In this document: in pieces, positions 1 through 12,524 of the stretch
Position numbering within the stretch: the stretch's first letter is position 1
How the letters are laid out: each line of letters starts with the position of its first letter
Source of the DNA: Pachyseris speciosa
Lineage: Eukaryota > Cnidaria > Anthozoa > Scleractinia > Pachyseridae
DNA: 64,000 bases
Direction: 5' to 3'
NCBI GenBank assembly: GCA_016490735.1
Contig: JAEMWC010000256.1
Location: forward strand, 489,501 to 553,500
Made by a program: the position numbers and the translations under genes
Notes under the pieces: generated by a model
Told to the model about the DNA's origin: nothing
Seen by the model: the letters and a program-made list of their open reading frames with translations, nothing else
Databases searched by the model: none

Positions 1-324
1 GTCCTTTCAGAAGCAGTAATTATTAACATTTCTGCTTTTTTCCTCTCGCTCAGTTTGAAAACAGCACAGTGGTAGTTTATTAATTCTTTTGTTCAAGATG
101 TCAGGAAAAGGAAAATTTGGAATTCTTTTCAGTCTACGCTTTAAGCTATTGCGTTTCTTGTTGTGACAGTTGATTGACAAATGAACATCTGTCTTTCTTG
201 GGACACCGGCTCTTTCATAATGCACCATTTTATAACTGGTAAATTTTATATGTGATACAGTTTGTAATAGTTAGAAGTTATCGTTAATTTGTCGTTAAAT
301 ATCCTCTAAGCAAGCAAACAACAT
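1..324. other. intergenic, nothing recognised
   Basis: No domain, splice-bounded exon or repeat could be supported here. The short open frames lack recognisable motifs. Confidence 0.5.
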
Positions 325-328
325 TTAA

Positions 329-2115
329 GGTGGCCGAACACAGTTTCCGCGCGGTCTGTTTTTAATTTTACAGCAGCAACAAAAATTTAGAATGATTGTG
401 CTAAGTAGTCATTTTTATCAATTCCTCCTCATTTGACACTCCAATCCTGATTTTGCTTAGAACATTGCTGCACTATTCACCCACAACTTATTCCTAAGAT
501 AAAAGAACTAAACATGCATTTCGCAGACAGTCTTGCTTTGATTCGAACTGAAGCCCATCCAACAGGGGCACCCAACGACAAGTTTCGGTAGATATCTGTT
601 CGGTGGAGGGTAGTTCGCCTAAGGCTTTCGGCGTCGATTAAAGAGTGCACTCGGATTTTCGTACGTAAAACGTGGCCTAAAAAATTCGTAATGTGGCAAT
701 CATAACCCCTGAGGTTTTCGGAAAGGTCGTTATTGCTGTTTTTGGCAGTAAAAAACGTCAGCTAGCATTTTCGGAAAGAAAAAAGGTTCCCTAGAAAGTT
801 CATTTCAGCTAGTATTTTCTCAAAGAAAGATTTTATTCCCTAAAATTTTCGGGCAATTAACATTTCAGCTAGGGAATCCGAACAGGTCAAAGTTTTCTAG
901 CTAACCAAAACATCACTTTAAACAGACTTCAAACACCATAAGGTACTTAAAAATGCCTTTCTACAGCTTTTGGCTGGTTTGGCTCGTTGGGTGCCCCTGA
1001 TCCAAGAAAAATGTCGAGCGTTGCAGACAGAGGACGGTTTGTTTGTGAAGACCAATAAAGCAGCTGCCTACAAAGTCTTAGAAGGATTTTCCATGCCACG
1101 ATCCTTTAGAAGACGTGAAAGCACTCAGCAAAATTATACTCGACTCTCGTCTTGGCGCCAACGCTTGCGAAATTGTAGACAAAAGCAAAACTTGCACTCA
1201 AAGAGCTGATTTACCCTGACTCGACTGCATGTAGTTATGCCCCTCAATAATCCTTTCAGGGAAAATTGTCTAATTCTTCTGATACTGGTGTAATGAAAAA
1301 GGGATTAGCAAAGACACTCGCTGACTCTGGCATCGGCTACCAGCACACTCGACAACTCTTTGAAAAACATGGCAAACAAGGCCTTCTTGCCATTCTTGCA
1401 AATCCAGGAACAGCATTAGTCGTCTCATCTGCTCGTCGTTTAGTACGTGGTACTGACCCAGTTGTACTCCACCGAATTCTCAACCATTTTAACAGAGGGT
1501 TACAATAAGAAAGGGAAAAAACCGCAAATTCTCTGATTGCTTGTTGTTGTTTTTCGGTTGAGCTCGAGGAACCCAGCTGAATGCTGCTCACGCGCAGTTG
1601 ATCGAAAAATTGAGATGAGCGCTTTTGCGGCTTTGCCAGAAGCATGCCGATTTCTAACGATCCAGTCGTTAGAATTTCAAGAAATTTGGCAAAAAAAAAT
1701 ACTTCAGAAACCAAGTGAATTATTTATCACAAAAAATCTGAAATTCAACAGAGGGGATTTCAAATAATACAGAACATGGAGTGAAAACGATAAACAGCGA
1801 ATTACGAAAACTGTGTCTGTCAAAATTTTATTAGAACAGTTTTGAACGAAAGGATTTTATGTGAATTCGTTGTTGGCAAATGATGACAAAAATCTAACGA
1901 CTGAATTTTTTTTTAAATGAACAAAAACAATCTTTTAAGCCTTGTTTTTCACCAGTTCCGTTCCCATGGAAACGACACACACCTTAGTCAAAATGCGACA
2001 AAAAACCTCTTCTTTGGTTGATCTTGACTCTACCGAAAAATGGGCGCCCGAGGGTAAATAGGTGAAAAATAATGGTGAATTAGGCATAGGTACTTGAAAA
2101 CTGTGTTCGGCCACC
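329..2115. mobile_element. TTAA-flanked DNA transposon relic with GGTGGCCGAACACAG terminal inverted repeats
   Basis: The left end reads TTAA then GGTGGCCGAACACAGTTT and the right end is its exact reverse complement followed by TTAA (325-346 and 2098-2119). A TTAA target-site duplication is known for the piggyBac and Kolobok superfamilies. No transposase is recognisable. The only coding-like content is the exonuclease-like relic inside. The superfamily is therefore inferred from the target site only. Confidence 0.75.
955..1508 (+). pseudogene. decayed coding relic, possibly the C-terminal tail of a transposon-associated DnaQ-like exonuclease
   Basis: Two separated open stretches read like pieces of one protein: AGLARWVPLIQEKCRAL, then after a frameshift near 1100 DPLEDVKALSKIILDSRLGA and CTQRADL, and after stops a stretch with MKKGLAKTLADSGIGYQH and ending VLHRILNHFNRG before a stop. 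I associate this pattern with the C-terminal part of exonuclease-domain proteins common in cnidarian repeats, but no catalytic DEDD residues are visible, so the family is a weak inference. It sits inside the TTAA element at 329-2115 and probably belongs to it. At least one frameshift and several in-frame stops make it non-functional. Confidence 0.35.
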
Positions 2116-2119
2116 TTAA

Positions 2120-4954
2120 GAGAAACGATTTCTGACCAATGACGTCATCTATCGGCCCATCATTCATCTAACTCCACTTATAATAGTGTGAAGACTGCAG
2201 CTGTTCCTTCTGTATGTTGTTCGCAAAATCGCCGACCGATAAGCGGGCATTACTGTCTGCAATGTGTGGTCAAGCGATGGAGTTTTCTCGCCACATTTAC
2301 TGTCGAGTTGCATTTCTAACAGTGATACTTCATTCAGTGTTTGGTGAGGGATTTGGTGAGTACGTGAGTGTATGTTTGGTGTGTCCATTGTAAAGCATCA
2401 TACCTCATTTTAGTATCGGTCGATTCATTTGTGACTCGATTTCCAACAGACGTTTCCTACTTTAAATTTACACGGAAACGCCAGCATTTCCAGCACATTC
2501 CACACTTACGTTTTCACTTCCCTTAGTCGCGGAAGTTGTAACAGCCCTTCATTCAACTTTAGTGTTTTTGTTAGCAATTTTAAGCTAGCGATCCTTGGTT
2601 AGTAAATTTCCTCAACCTTCTACGGTGTCTCACAATTCAATCTATCCTGGAGTTTGCTTTGATACACACTTGCCGAAAGTCGGTCGAATACTTAAGCACA
2701 TAATCTTTCGTTTTGAAGTAGATTTCTCTTGCCTTTGTTTAAAGACGCTTGTCAAATCTTCCTTGTTTATAATATGACGCGAAGTTTTCTCAACATTTCG
2801 TTTGTTTTTTAGTTGAATCCTTGCTGAAATAGTAGTACAACTAAGAACATTATGCTTTGCAATGTTGAATTTGAATTTTAAGTTACGATTGAATTTTACT
2901 AAACACGTTCGATGGCATCTTCAAAAATATTCTGTGCAAGCAATAGTTAGGAAGCCTTTCGGCAAATCCTAACATTGCAGTGGACCTTTTTAACATGATT
3001 TTTTTTGTATCGTTGTATTACTGTGTTTCTTTGTTGGCTGTTAGGTCCCTAGTTTGATCTGATCTAAATACATCCTCTATAAAACGTTATCAAACGCTCG
3101 TCATCAGAAGAAGCATTAAAAGGGGCCATATGGGTGCGTTAACTTTCTTCTGGCTTTTCATTGAACTTTGCAAATTTATTTTGAAACAAAATCGCGCGCA
3201 AGCATAACCAACCTTATTCTCCACCTTTGCTTTCGCTTCCTTTCATTGCAATAGTTATAGCATCAGTTTATATAACTTCAGTACCTTGTATTAGCGACAC
3301 ACTGCATTTCATAGTTCAATTATCGCTCCGTTTTGTTTTTACAATCCAAGTTTTCCCAGTTTTGGTTACGAAAACGATAGCTACACAACTTTTTGTGGTC
3401 ACACATATATAACCTTACTAAATACTCTGTCTCGTGTTATTTTTCCGTGTTTTAAGCGAACACGAAGCTACTAGAACATTTCAGTACTTTTGAGTACTTT
3501 CAGTATTTGAAAACAGTTTTCTTACTCTGTGAGTCAGCTTCGTCACCACTCCATGCAAACAAATTCGAAGTATTGTTGGGTGAACACAAAAGTACCTGAT
3601 GGAGTCGGTAACGCATTAGAATTAAGGACAAGACCACAAAATTTACATTGTGTGTGCTTTCCGGGGCATGCTTTTATTCACCTGTCGCGTAGCAAGTAAC
3701 AAAATGATTTCAACCGAAGTTTTCACGTCGCGGAGAAAGAAGAAGCAACCAGCTGCTGTTACAGAGCCAAACCTCGGGCCAAACAATGGATCTTTGTCAG
3801 GAATGGAGTTAAGATTCCTCGCTCCTCCTTACAATGTTTTAGAAACAGTGATATGAAAATATTCGGGACTGAATACTGTATCGGTAAGGAATCATTCTTC
3901 AAAAAAGAAATGTGTAAACCGAAATTCAAAATATCCAAGCGGACATTTTCATTTTAAACAGTCAGAACAACACCGTTCTAAATTTGCATACGGTGGGGTT
4001 AAGTTTTCATTAAGACGCAATTTTTATTTGATAAAATGTCACTTTAAACCTTCACCATGCAAGAACACTATACAAAAAATGACTCCTCGTCAATAACTAC
4101 TTTATATATATATATATATATCGGACCAGAAAGGAAAAAGTGATAAAGGTACTAAAGTTTCTTGCTTAAATGTTCTCCACGGGTGTCCGCTTTTCATTTA
4201 ACTGTCATTTAGCCGTTGAACATTTTATTTTATTCGACAAACCTGGAAAGGGGGCGGATATTCGTCATTTCAAATCTAATTGTCACCCACAAATGTTAAT
4301 CAAGACATCTCTCGTTGTAGCATTTTGCGCAAATAACACGAAATATTATTGATGACATTCATAAAATTCTGGGTATAAATGTCCCTTTTTTATACTTTGA
4401 CCCAAAATATCATCGGAAGATTTCGGAGAGCAATGTTACATACTGGGCGGCTTTGATCCACCCTATCTGTTGGATTGTTGTTCATTGTATAGCAATAAGT
4501 GGCCCTGTATTTTATTGTTTATCAGTCTTTAGATGATAATTCGTGTAGAACTGGATTTTGGAATTAGTATACTATTCGATCGCTAGGTTGTCCTAACGTT
4601 GCGGCAAACCAGAAGTGCCGTTGTGTTCGTCCATTTGTGTACCAGCTTAGTTTCCACAACATACGCTGATTGTGTTATTTCGGTTCCACAGTTTAAGTAC
4701 GGTTAAGGTGATTTCTTACAGTTGCATGGCGCATACTTACTGCGCATAATTTATGGCGCCATTTAGCGCGCGCACGAGCGCGTGCACATTAGAAACATAG
4801 CGTATTTGTCTTGATATTGAGCTTTGTCAGCCGAAATTTTTCCTTTGCGGTCGTGTTGCAAAGAAACGAACACGGTTATCCCCATTTTTTATTAGCGTTA
4901 CTTACTCGTAATAGGCATACGAAAAACATACTTTAAGGAGAAAAAAAAGTTTAA
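2120..4954. other. non-coding stretch with minor repeats
   Basis: No gene is supported. There is a pure AT microsatellite at about 4099-4121. The stretch 2686-2775 resembles 13013-13110 (shared run around TTAAGCACATAAT and CTTGTCAAATCTTCCTTG), so it is a copy of a dispersed repeat. Confidence 0.5.
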
Positions 4955-5213
4955 TAGTAGAAGTTGGATTATTTATGTATTCAAAGCTGACAGACCGCAA
5001 AGAAATGTTGCTTCTAAAAATATCTGCATGTAATAACTGTTCATCAGTAGGATACCTAAAATGTGTGCAATTCCACAATTGGTTTCGGCTCCATCAAATC
5101 CTATACCAGTTGCAGAACATTTTAGGAGGAGCCACCCACACTGTGAGCACAGTTATTGACAATACATATTAGCAAGGAAAACAACGTAAAATAACAGGAG
5201 TACGTAAAATAAA

Positions 5214-5294
5214 GAACTAAGCACACGTGAACTAAATAACGAACTAAGCACACGTGAACTAAATAACGAACTAAGCACACGTAAACTGAATAAA
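5214..5294. repeat. three tandem copies of a 27-bp unit
   Basis: Units begin at 5214, 5241 and 5268 with GAACTAAGCACACGT. The first two units carry the palindrome CACGTG and the third has lost it (CACGTA). Confidence 0.85.
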
Positions 5295-5674
5295 GCAAGC
5301 ACTGCACAACTTCAGGAAAATTGCGCGCGCATACTTGCATTAAAATGTAAAGGTCAAGTAATACGGGCAAAATTTTGTTTCAACTTGTCGCGCAACATTG
5401 TTGCATTACAAGTTGAAAAGCAACTTTGCCCGTATTACCGCCTGCGTGTTCAACTTGTCACGCAACAAATTTCAGTGTTGCAAGTTGTGGCAAAATGTTG
5501 CGCAAAGTAGACCCGAGTTCTACTTCTTGCAACAAACTTTCAAATATATCACTTGCGTCACAACGTGCCACGCATCACAACGCTTGTGATTGGCCGAATT
5601 TTCTGCACTAAAAGCGCGGGAAATATAGTTAGCACGCGCGCTTGACCTCTGGCAACTTTGGACGGGAAGAAAAA

Positions 5675-5741
5675 ATGGCGGAAGAAAATAATGAAGCTGA
5701 CTGGATAAAAGGCGATACTTGTCGGCCTCACACTAGAGCTT
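5675..5741 (+). other. possible first exon inside the transposon
   Basis: An ATG opens the reading MAEENNEADWIKGDT and continues to a good donor site (GTAAGT at 5742). It may be a remnant first exon of the element's own gene. No domain can be assigned and no acceptor partner was found. Confidence 0.25.
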
Positions 5742-6094
5742 GTAAGTATAATCTAAGTGCACTTGGAACATACTTTGAGTGTGAAGGGGTGAACTGCACT
5801 TACTTGAACTTTACTTAGTGACCATGGAAACGTTCGTAGTTCAAAGAAGCCGAAGTTCGCCGCCAAGTTTGATCCACAACACGCTTGAGAACACACTTGA
5901 CCAATAGGAAATGGAAGCCAACTGAAAGCGATGTGCAGCAGTGCCACGATTCTGATGAACCGACGCATAAACAACTTGCCTGCTGAGATCGATCGAAAAA
6001 TTCAAAATGGATGGCTGGAGTTTGGAGAACTATATGAAACATTTATTCTGTGTAAGAATACATAGAAAGGAATAGTCGATACAAATAATATAAA

Positions 6095-6214
6095 TAATTT
6101 AGAACTTATATAGCGCATTTTCCATGTGTATATGATCAAATGCGCTTTACAAGCAGATGAAATTGGAATTTGGAAATGTTGGTTTTTGTGGAGAGGGGAA
6201 AACCGGAGAACCAG

Positions 6215-6258
<44 letters not shown>

Positions 6259-6346
6259 AACCCACATATGACGTCGAGTCCGGGAATCGAACCCGGGCCA
6301 CATTGGTGGAAGGCGAGTGCTCTCACCACTACGCCATCCCTGCTCC
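6095..6346 (-). mobile_element. tRNA-derived SINE
   Basis: On the minus strand a tRNA-like head starts near 6346 with an A box TGGCGTAGTGG (6326-6336) and a B box GGTTCGATTCC (6283-6293). It is followed by a tRNA-unrelated body rich in CTCCGAGAGG and TTTTCTCC, ending near 6095. This is an RNA polymerase III type retroposon, not a functional tRNA, because the arms do not close as a cloverleaf. It is nested in the long-TIR element. Confidence 0.8.
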
Positions 6347-7294
6347 CCCATGATTGATTGAACTAAAACTCTCATCTGAATTTCATTGACAGAGAGAGCC
6401 TATACCATCGCGTTTCATTTCATCTGACACCAAATGCGATTAATGCAAACCAGCCACTCTTTCAACCTGTTCATTTTTTGCACCACAACAACTCCGTTAA
6501 TAAGTACAATTGGAGTTTAAAATAGCGAAAAAATATATAGGAACTACAAAAGGCTCAATTCCTCTGTGAAGGTCTCATGATTTTACTGGCGAGGAATCGC
6601 ATTTGTGCTATGCGGGACGGATTTTACGGCGAAAGATGATCGACAGCCTGTGCTTCAAGTAATATACTTTGTCATTAGGTGTGAAGCCAAGTTTTTTAAA
6701 GTGCGACTTGAGATTTTCAAGTGCACTTGAATTGAGCCAAGTGCTTACTTGAGACTAACTTAGCTTCTAATGTGAAGTCAACAACGTTTTCCACCAGAAA
6801 ACAAAATATGCTGTTTCGACATGCGGAAGGATTCTTTGTAAGCCGCATGATCTCCCGTTTCAAGTTCCTTTACGAGCTGGTGGAAAATTCCTCTTTCTTC
6901 CCGCAAAGCAATTCACTCCCTCATGTAAACCTTCCGGTTTCTTTTACGGGGGCGCTGTTCCTCTTCCCCGAGTAATAATATTAACCCAAGGGCGGCTATC
7001 GCTCGCTTTCTTCGGAAGACCAGCGCGTCCGCCATTGTTTGTTCACACACAAAATAGACTGTTGACCAATCACAACGCAGGATTTTTTTAATCAGCTACA
7101 ACTTTCAACACTGAAATTTGTTGCGTGTCAAGTTGAACACGCAACAAATAATACGATAATACGAGCAAAATCGCTTTTCAACTTGCAATGCAACAATGTT
7201 GCGCGACAAGTTGAAACAAAATGTTGCCCGTATTACCTGACCTTTAAGGAATGGAAGCAACAAAGATCTCAAATTTGGGCGTCAGGATAATATA

Positions 7295-8038
7295 AAGGAT
7301 ATAATCTCATCTCTGGATTGCTCATCCTCGGAGACCCAGGGGCAGAGAGTCGGGCTGGGACGAAGATTCAGGACGAGCGAAAGTTTACAAGACGGACGGG
7401 AGAGCCCCTGGGAACATTTCTTTATCGGACTAGTTCCAGAAGCCATTGAAATCCAGTTTCCTGATTGGGCGGAAATTTTCTGGCAAGGAATTTTTTTCTG
7501 CCCAATCGGCGATCAGCTTGTATATCGCACTCCTTTCGTGACTTCTTATACCGAGGGTCAAACGTCCAATCTGCTGTCAGCCATAGTTTCGATCGCTGTA
7601 TCGACACTTCGAGGAAAGTTATGATGGAAAGGGGCCCACAAAATCCAGATATCGACAAATTCAACTTCTACTCAAGCAAAAATCACTTGTAAGGAACTAG
7701 AAAAATCAAGATGAAGACCGATCGCAGGTATCGTAAACTGCACGCGAAGAGTTGTTGCAGATTGTTGACAACTCGGCCACAATTGTTGTTGTTTGGTATG
7801 AGCTTTTGTTTTTCTCTGGTGTACTCACAGGCAGTGGGCCGCTCCTGAAACTTTTCGGGGCGATGGAATTTCTGTTGCACAGGCCAGGCAAGTTTACCGA
7901 TCGCGCGAGTGAAACGCAGCCGTTGAAATTTGTTTTGCTCACGAATTCGAACCTTCCACTGCTTACAATCTACTCGAAGTCGCGTCTCAGATGAGCTCAG
8001 CTCAGTTTCGAGAGACCTTGAAATGGCCTGAGAAAATC
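7295..8038 (+). repeat. left arm of a large inverted repeat
   Basis: Starts TCATCCTCGGAGACCCAGGGG and matches, inverted, the block 10165-10862 across most of its length with small indels. The arms share the internal blocks CCCAATCGGCGATCAGCTTG and GGCAGTGGGCCGCTCC (approximately). It is probably a dispersed coral-type repeat present twice in opposite orientation, or the long termini of one element. Confidence 0.75.
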
Positions 8039-10164
8039 CAGTTTAAAATAATTTACCTGTAGTCGTGGCTGTCTCTCCATCCGCTTATATTATGGCAATC
8101 ATGAAAGACCAGGTTAAGTGGTTAGGGTCATTGGGCTTGAAGGCTGCTTTTGTGTGGAAAAGTACGGAGGCCGAAATCACAAACCAATTTATCAAATCAA
8201 AATCAGTTTCCCAATACTCTGACATTCTCTTGCATACAGACGCCGTTTTGACGTTGATGTGAGTTCAGATTATGCTTTTGAAATAGGTGATTACCTTGGT
8301 TATAGAGTAAGACTCGAATAGAAACTACTCCAGTGTTATGGGGGGAAAGGAATGGAAAATGGCATGTATTATGTTAAGATGAAAACAGATTTTTACAAAC
8401 ATCATCACTCTCATGAGCATATAGACACCTAATATTTTCCTTACTATTCGTAGAGTTAGCGTAATTTATTGAGACCTTAGCAGATTTGTGACAGATGTTT
8501 TGCATGGTAATTGGGGTACGGTATTGACCTGATCCCTTTTGTAGCATTACAGGGCTTTCATAGCTCCTAAGAATTAGGCAGTGTGATATGGTATTGCTGA
8601 ATATCTTGTGCAGTGCATTTGCTGTGATTAGCTTATTACAGGTGTTTCAGTGAATGATGATGGTAAACTGACTTGTGTTTCAGGAAATTGTTTGTATTTT
8701 GAGAAATTGTTTCATGTTAAGGGAAACTGATTTTTGTTTTGGTAAATTGATTTTTGATTGACCCTTTTGGGCTGCTGTAGAAAAGCAAAGTGAAAGACCA
8801 ACAGATAACAGATGGACAATTAAATTTTAAGAACAATTTTAAATTTTTTTGTACCCCCCTCTGAAACTGAAGGTGTAATTTCATCTTGGGTATACTCATT
8901 GGAAATTTCATTTAGTACAAGGTAGACTTCTCCTGAAGTGCTGGCAGCTGGCTAAAAAGTGGCTTCTTTAAATTTTGAGCCACCTGTTTTTCAATGAATA
9001 GTTTCCAACTTTATTTGAAGGCTGTTTAAATTCTCATCAACAAGCCACCTTCTGTTAGATTCCAGTCAGCTACTCTAAAACCTAATAAAAACTCTGAGGC
9101 CATAAGGTTTGTGACAAATAATCACTACAATATCCAACAGACTGCATTGAAAACTTGAATTTAAAGTTACATCTCACTATCAAGAAAACTTCTAAACAAA
9201 CAAAAACTAAATGAAATAACAATCCCTTCTAGTTTTATTTTGTTATTTTATTGTTTTTGTTTGTTTGTTTGTTTGTTTTTTTTTTTTTCCACTTTATCTA
9301 AAGGGGATATCTTACTGAGTGACCATGTTAACATATTTTGTAACTATATTCAGGTTATGGGTATGGTTTGTGTGTAGTGTTCTTTAGTTTGAAACTTACC
9401 TGAAAATAATTTAACTATACTTAGCCATACCATTGTATCAGCCTGTTTGACTCAGTGAACTGCATAGTTGAGAATGATTCGTCAATACGTGGTTATCAAG
9501 GGTCTTTCGGCACAAGACACATTTACACTATGTGAGGAGCTGAAAACATGGCTCCTTAATTAACTGGAAGCACTCTCTCATGTTTTAAAAATTGTCACGG
9601 AAGAGGGCAGTGATAGGAAGAACCCATTCCAAAATTGGTGTGGTCTCACAGGAGAAATCATGTCTTTTCCTGGTGTACCACTGGCTTAGCAATCACAGCA
9701 ACTACAACCGTATCATGCAAAAATGGAATTTAATAATTGTTATATTATGGATACACTTGAGCGTTTATAAAAACAAGAGTGCATACAAGATACTAAACAT
9801 CCTGCATCAACTTGTAAACAACTTTATCTGAAACTTTGCTACCTAAAAGTTGCAGCACAGTCAACATAATGTAAATGTTTCCAGCAAGGCCCACTCTAAA
9901 TCGTGTTTTTAAAACTTTTAAAAACTAAATTTTTAACTGAGCTCAGCACCACTGTGGTAAAAGAGTTCATGGAAAGCTTGTGCAAATAACCATGCATCTT
10001 ACATGTGCACACAATTAGCAATTAGCACAATTAGCAATTATCACAACTGCAAGGCAATCTGCAATATTTTTATGCACACCTTGGGAAGAAAAGCATATTG
10101 GCCAACAGATACCAGTCAAATATATGAAAACCAAAACATTGCAATGTATCACAGTGTAACTGTA
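8039..10164. other. spacer between inverted arms, no gene seen
   Basis: AT-rich with a T-rich run and GTTT repeats near 9240-9290. No conserved domain, transposase or splice-bounded exon was found in six frames. Confidence 0.5.
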
Positions 10165-10862
10165 CACTTTCTCTAAGGCCTTTTTGTGGTCTCTCTCGAG
10201 ATTGAGCCGAGACGGTCGATTGCAAGGTTCGATAACTTAAAACGCCGAGCTGTGTGCTTCTCGCCCGATCGGCAAACTTGTCCGGCCCGTGCAACAGAAA
10301 TTTCATCGCCCCGAAGAGTTTCAGGAGCGGCCCACTGCCCGTACGTAAACCAGAGAAAAAAGCCCAAACCAAACAATGATAATCCTAACCACAGAAAGAG
10401 ACCGAGTTACATGCTGTTCTTCGCGTGAAGTTTACGATGCCTGCGGTCGATCTTCATCTTGATTTTTCTAGTTCCTTGCAAGTGATTGTTGTTTGTTGGT
10501 CCCTTGCCACCAAAATGTTCCTCGTAGGATAAATTTGTCGAACGAACGAGACAAGTGGAACCACTAAAAATATGGTCGCCAGCAGATTGACCGGTTACTT
10601 GTTGGTGTAAGGAGTCACGAAAGGAGTGCGATATATAAGCTGATCGCCGATTGGGCAGAAAAAAATTCCTTGCCAGAAAATTTCTGCCCAATCACGAAGC
10701 TGGATTTCAATAGCTTCTGGAACAAGTCCGATAAAGAAATGTTCCCAGGGGCTCTTCCGACTGTCTTGTAAACTTTCGCTCGTCCCGAATCTTTGTCCCG
10801 TCCCGACTATCTGCCCCTGGGTCTCCGAGGATTTGGATTGCTAATCTCATCTCCTGTAGTGT
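10165..10862 (-). repeat. right arm of the large inverted repeat
   Basis: Reverse-complement partner of 7295-8038. Its outer end directly abuts the coding relic of the reverse transcriptase. That frame reads into the arm without a stop for about 60 codons, so the arm may be the 3' part of the retroelement or a later insertion into it. Confidence 0.75.
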
Positions 10863-12167
10863 AGCACCATACTTCTCAATGATAGCACCGTGGCGTTTCA
10901 AGAATTTAGTCAACGATTTACGAAGCAGCGTAGATTTGAAGCCTTGGTGAAGGAGATGTGATTAAAGTCGGTTAAGTCTATCAATAAAATCCAATTTCGA
11001 TGTGCAAAGTCTAGCATATCTCACTAATTGACATATGAAAACACCATGGGCCGGACTGGCGGGAATGTTGCTGTCCATGCGAGGAAAATTGACAATCCGA
11101 AATGAGAAGTCATCCCTCTTATCGTAGACACTGAGATGAAAAGGAGTATTGTTATCACCATTCCTTATTCTTGTGTCTAGATAACAAACTTCATTTGATG
11201 TCAAGGTAGTGTCCTTTAGTTCCAGTTCCGACGGGTAAATAGCGCTGATGTAATTTCCGAAATTCTCATTGTTGACGCTGAATAAATCATCGATGTAACG
11301 AAAGGTGTTGCTAAAGTGGACGGCCATGGTTTTATCTCGTTTCATTGTTCTAAGCATGAAATCATACTCAAAGGTGTGAAGGAACAGATCAGCTAGCAAA
11401 GGTGCGCTGTTAGTGCCCATTGGTATACCAATAACTTGCCGAAAAACTGAGTTTCCGAAGCGAACGTAGATGTTGTCGATAACAAAGTCAATAGCGAGGC
11501 ACAGTTCCCTACATGAGAAGTAAGTGTATTTCGTAGACTTCCTATCATTAGCCCAGAAAGTGTGGAAATTATTGGTTGCTGTGAAACTTTTTCCTGTGGT
11601 GTTTAAAACTCTTTCGAGCAGATCATGATGTTGATGTTTAAGTTTGGCGTGTGGAAGGTTAGTATATAGAGAGGAAAAGTCCCAAGTACCCATCTGATTG
11701 AGCGGAAGTTGTTTTTCCTCCAATGTGCGAATTACGTCCAACGAATTGTTTATAATCCACATACAGTTAACACCAGTTCTTTCCAAAATAGTCTTGCAGT
11801 ACGACGTACAGTGACTCTTGACTAGTTTAAGGCATTCGGTAATTAATTTGGAGATCTTAGTAGTGGTGCATGAACTCGAACCTGCAATAAATCTTGCTTT
11901 GTATGGTGTCTTGTGAAGTTTTGGTATCCAATATATTTGAAGCAAATTTTTTTCCTTCTGTTTCAAGGTGATGTGGAATACGTTTTCCAATATCGTGGTG
12001 TGGGTCCATATAATCTCATCAACTGTGACATTTTGACTTTCATATGTAGAGTTAATAATACTAACGGAATTAATGCCAAGTTCTGCCATTAGGGTATGTA
12101 GGTAGTAACGCTTGCAAACAAAAATGATGTTATTGCCAGCTTTATCCGCAGGCACTAGTAGAAGTTG
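10850..12167 (-). pseudogene. Penelope-type or related reverse transcriptase, 5'-truncated and frameshifted
   Basis: A 397-codon frame (10962-12155, minus) encodes a reverse transcriptase. It begins in VPADKAGNN. Motif A is DFSSLYTNLPH (about residues 159-169), motif B is GIPMGTNSAPLLADL (about 243-257) and the catalytic motif C is RYIDDLF (about 286-292), followed by YLDTRIRNGDN. All catalytic aspartates are present. A stop at 10962 is followed in another frame by HLLHQGF and KSLTKFLKRHG, so one frameshift breaks the C-terminus. The N-terminus is cut at a 26-bp sequence that recurs at 4955-4980. No endonuclease domain is attached. The signature fits the Penelope-like group better than LINE or LTR enzymes, but the exact clade is uncertain. 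Confidence 0.75.
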
Positions 12168-12524
12168 GATTATTTATGTATATATGACGTGAGACTTTGC
12201 ATTTAGAGTCAGGAAGTATGAATTGATTACTTAGTCGTCCACTCCGCTTAAATTATTTGCAATTTGAAACCACTATACTGAAAGATTATAGCCCAGAAAA
12301 ACAATTAAGCTCCAGGTTTCACTACTATTCATATTTTTTGCTACATAATAATTTTTTTGAGTTGCTCAAGTTTCGAACAAACTCACGCAACTCAGTAAAA
12401 CCACTAAGAGTAACGGACGTGCAGGGCGAAAACGTGCACGGTGACCCCATCTTTTCATTGTATTTTTTCAATGTCCTATGTATGACTATCAAGTCATTGG
12501 CAATACTTTATCTGTTTTTTTTTT

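Larger units (their letters stand above)
5352..7243. mobile_element. DNA transposon with about 140-bp terminal inverted repeats
   Basis: The left end (AGGTCAAGTAATACGGGCAA, then a block rich in CAACTTG and GCAACA) matches the reverse complement of 7095-7243. The right end is followed by TTAA and the left end preceded by GTAA, so a TTAA target with one mutation is plausible. The interior holds a nested SINE (6095-6346) and a short exon-like reading at 5675-5741. No transposase is recognised. Confidence 0.7.

Noticed and set aside
5214..5294. CRISPR-like array
   Set aside because: There are only three directly abutting 27-bp units with no spacers, in a eukaryotic context.
6273..6346. tRNA gene
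   Set aside because: Only A and B boxes are present; the stems do not close and a SINE body follows. The same was concluded for 12694-12760, 24390-24466, 33104-33175 and 33409-33475.
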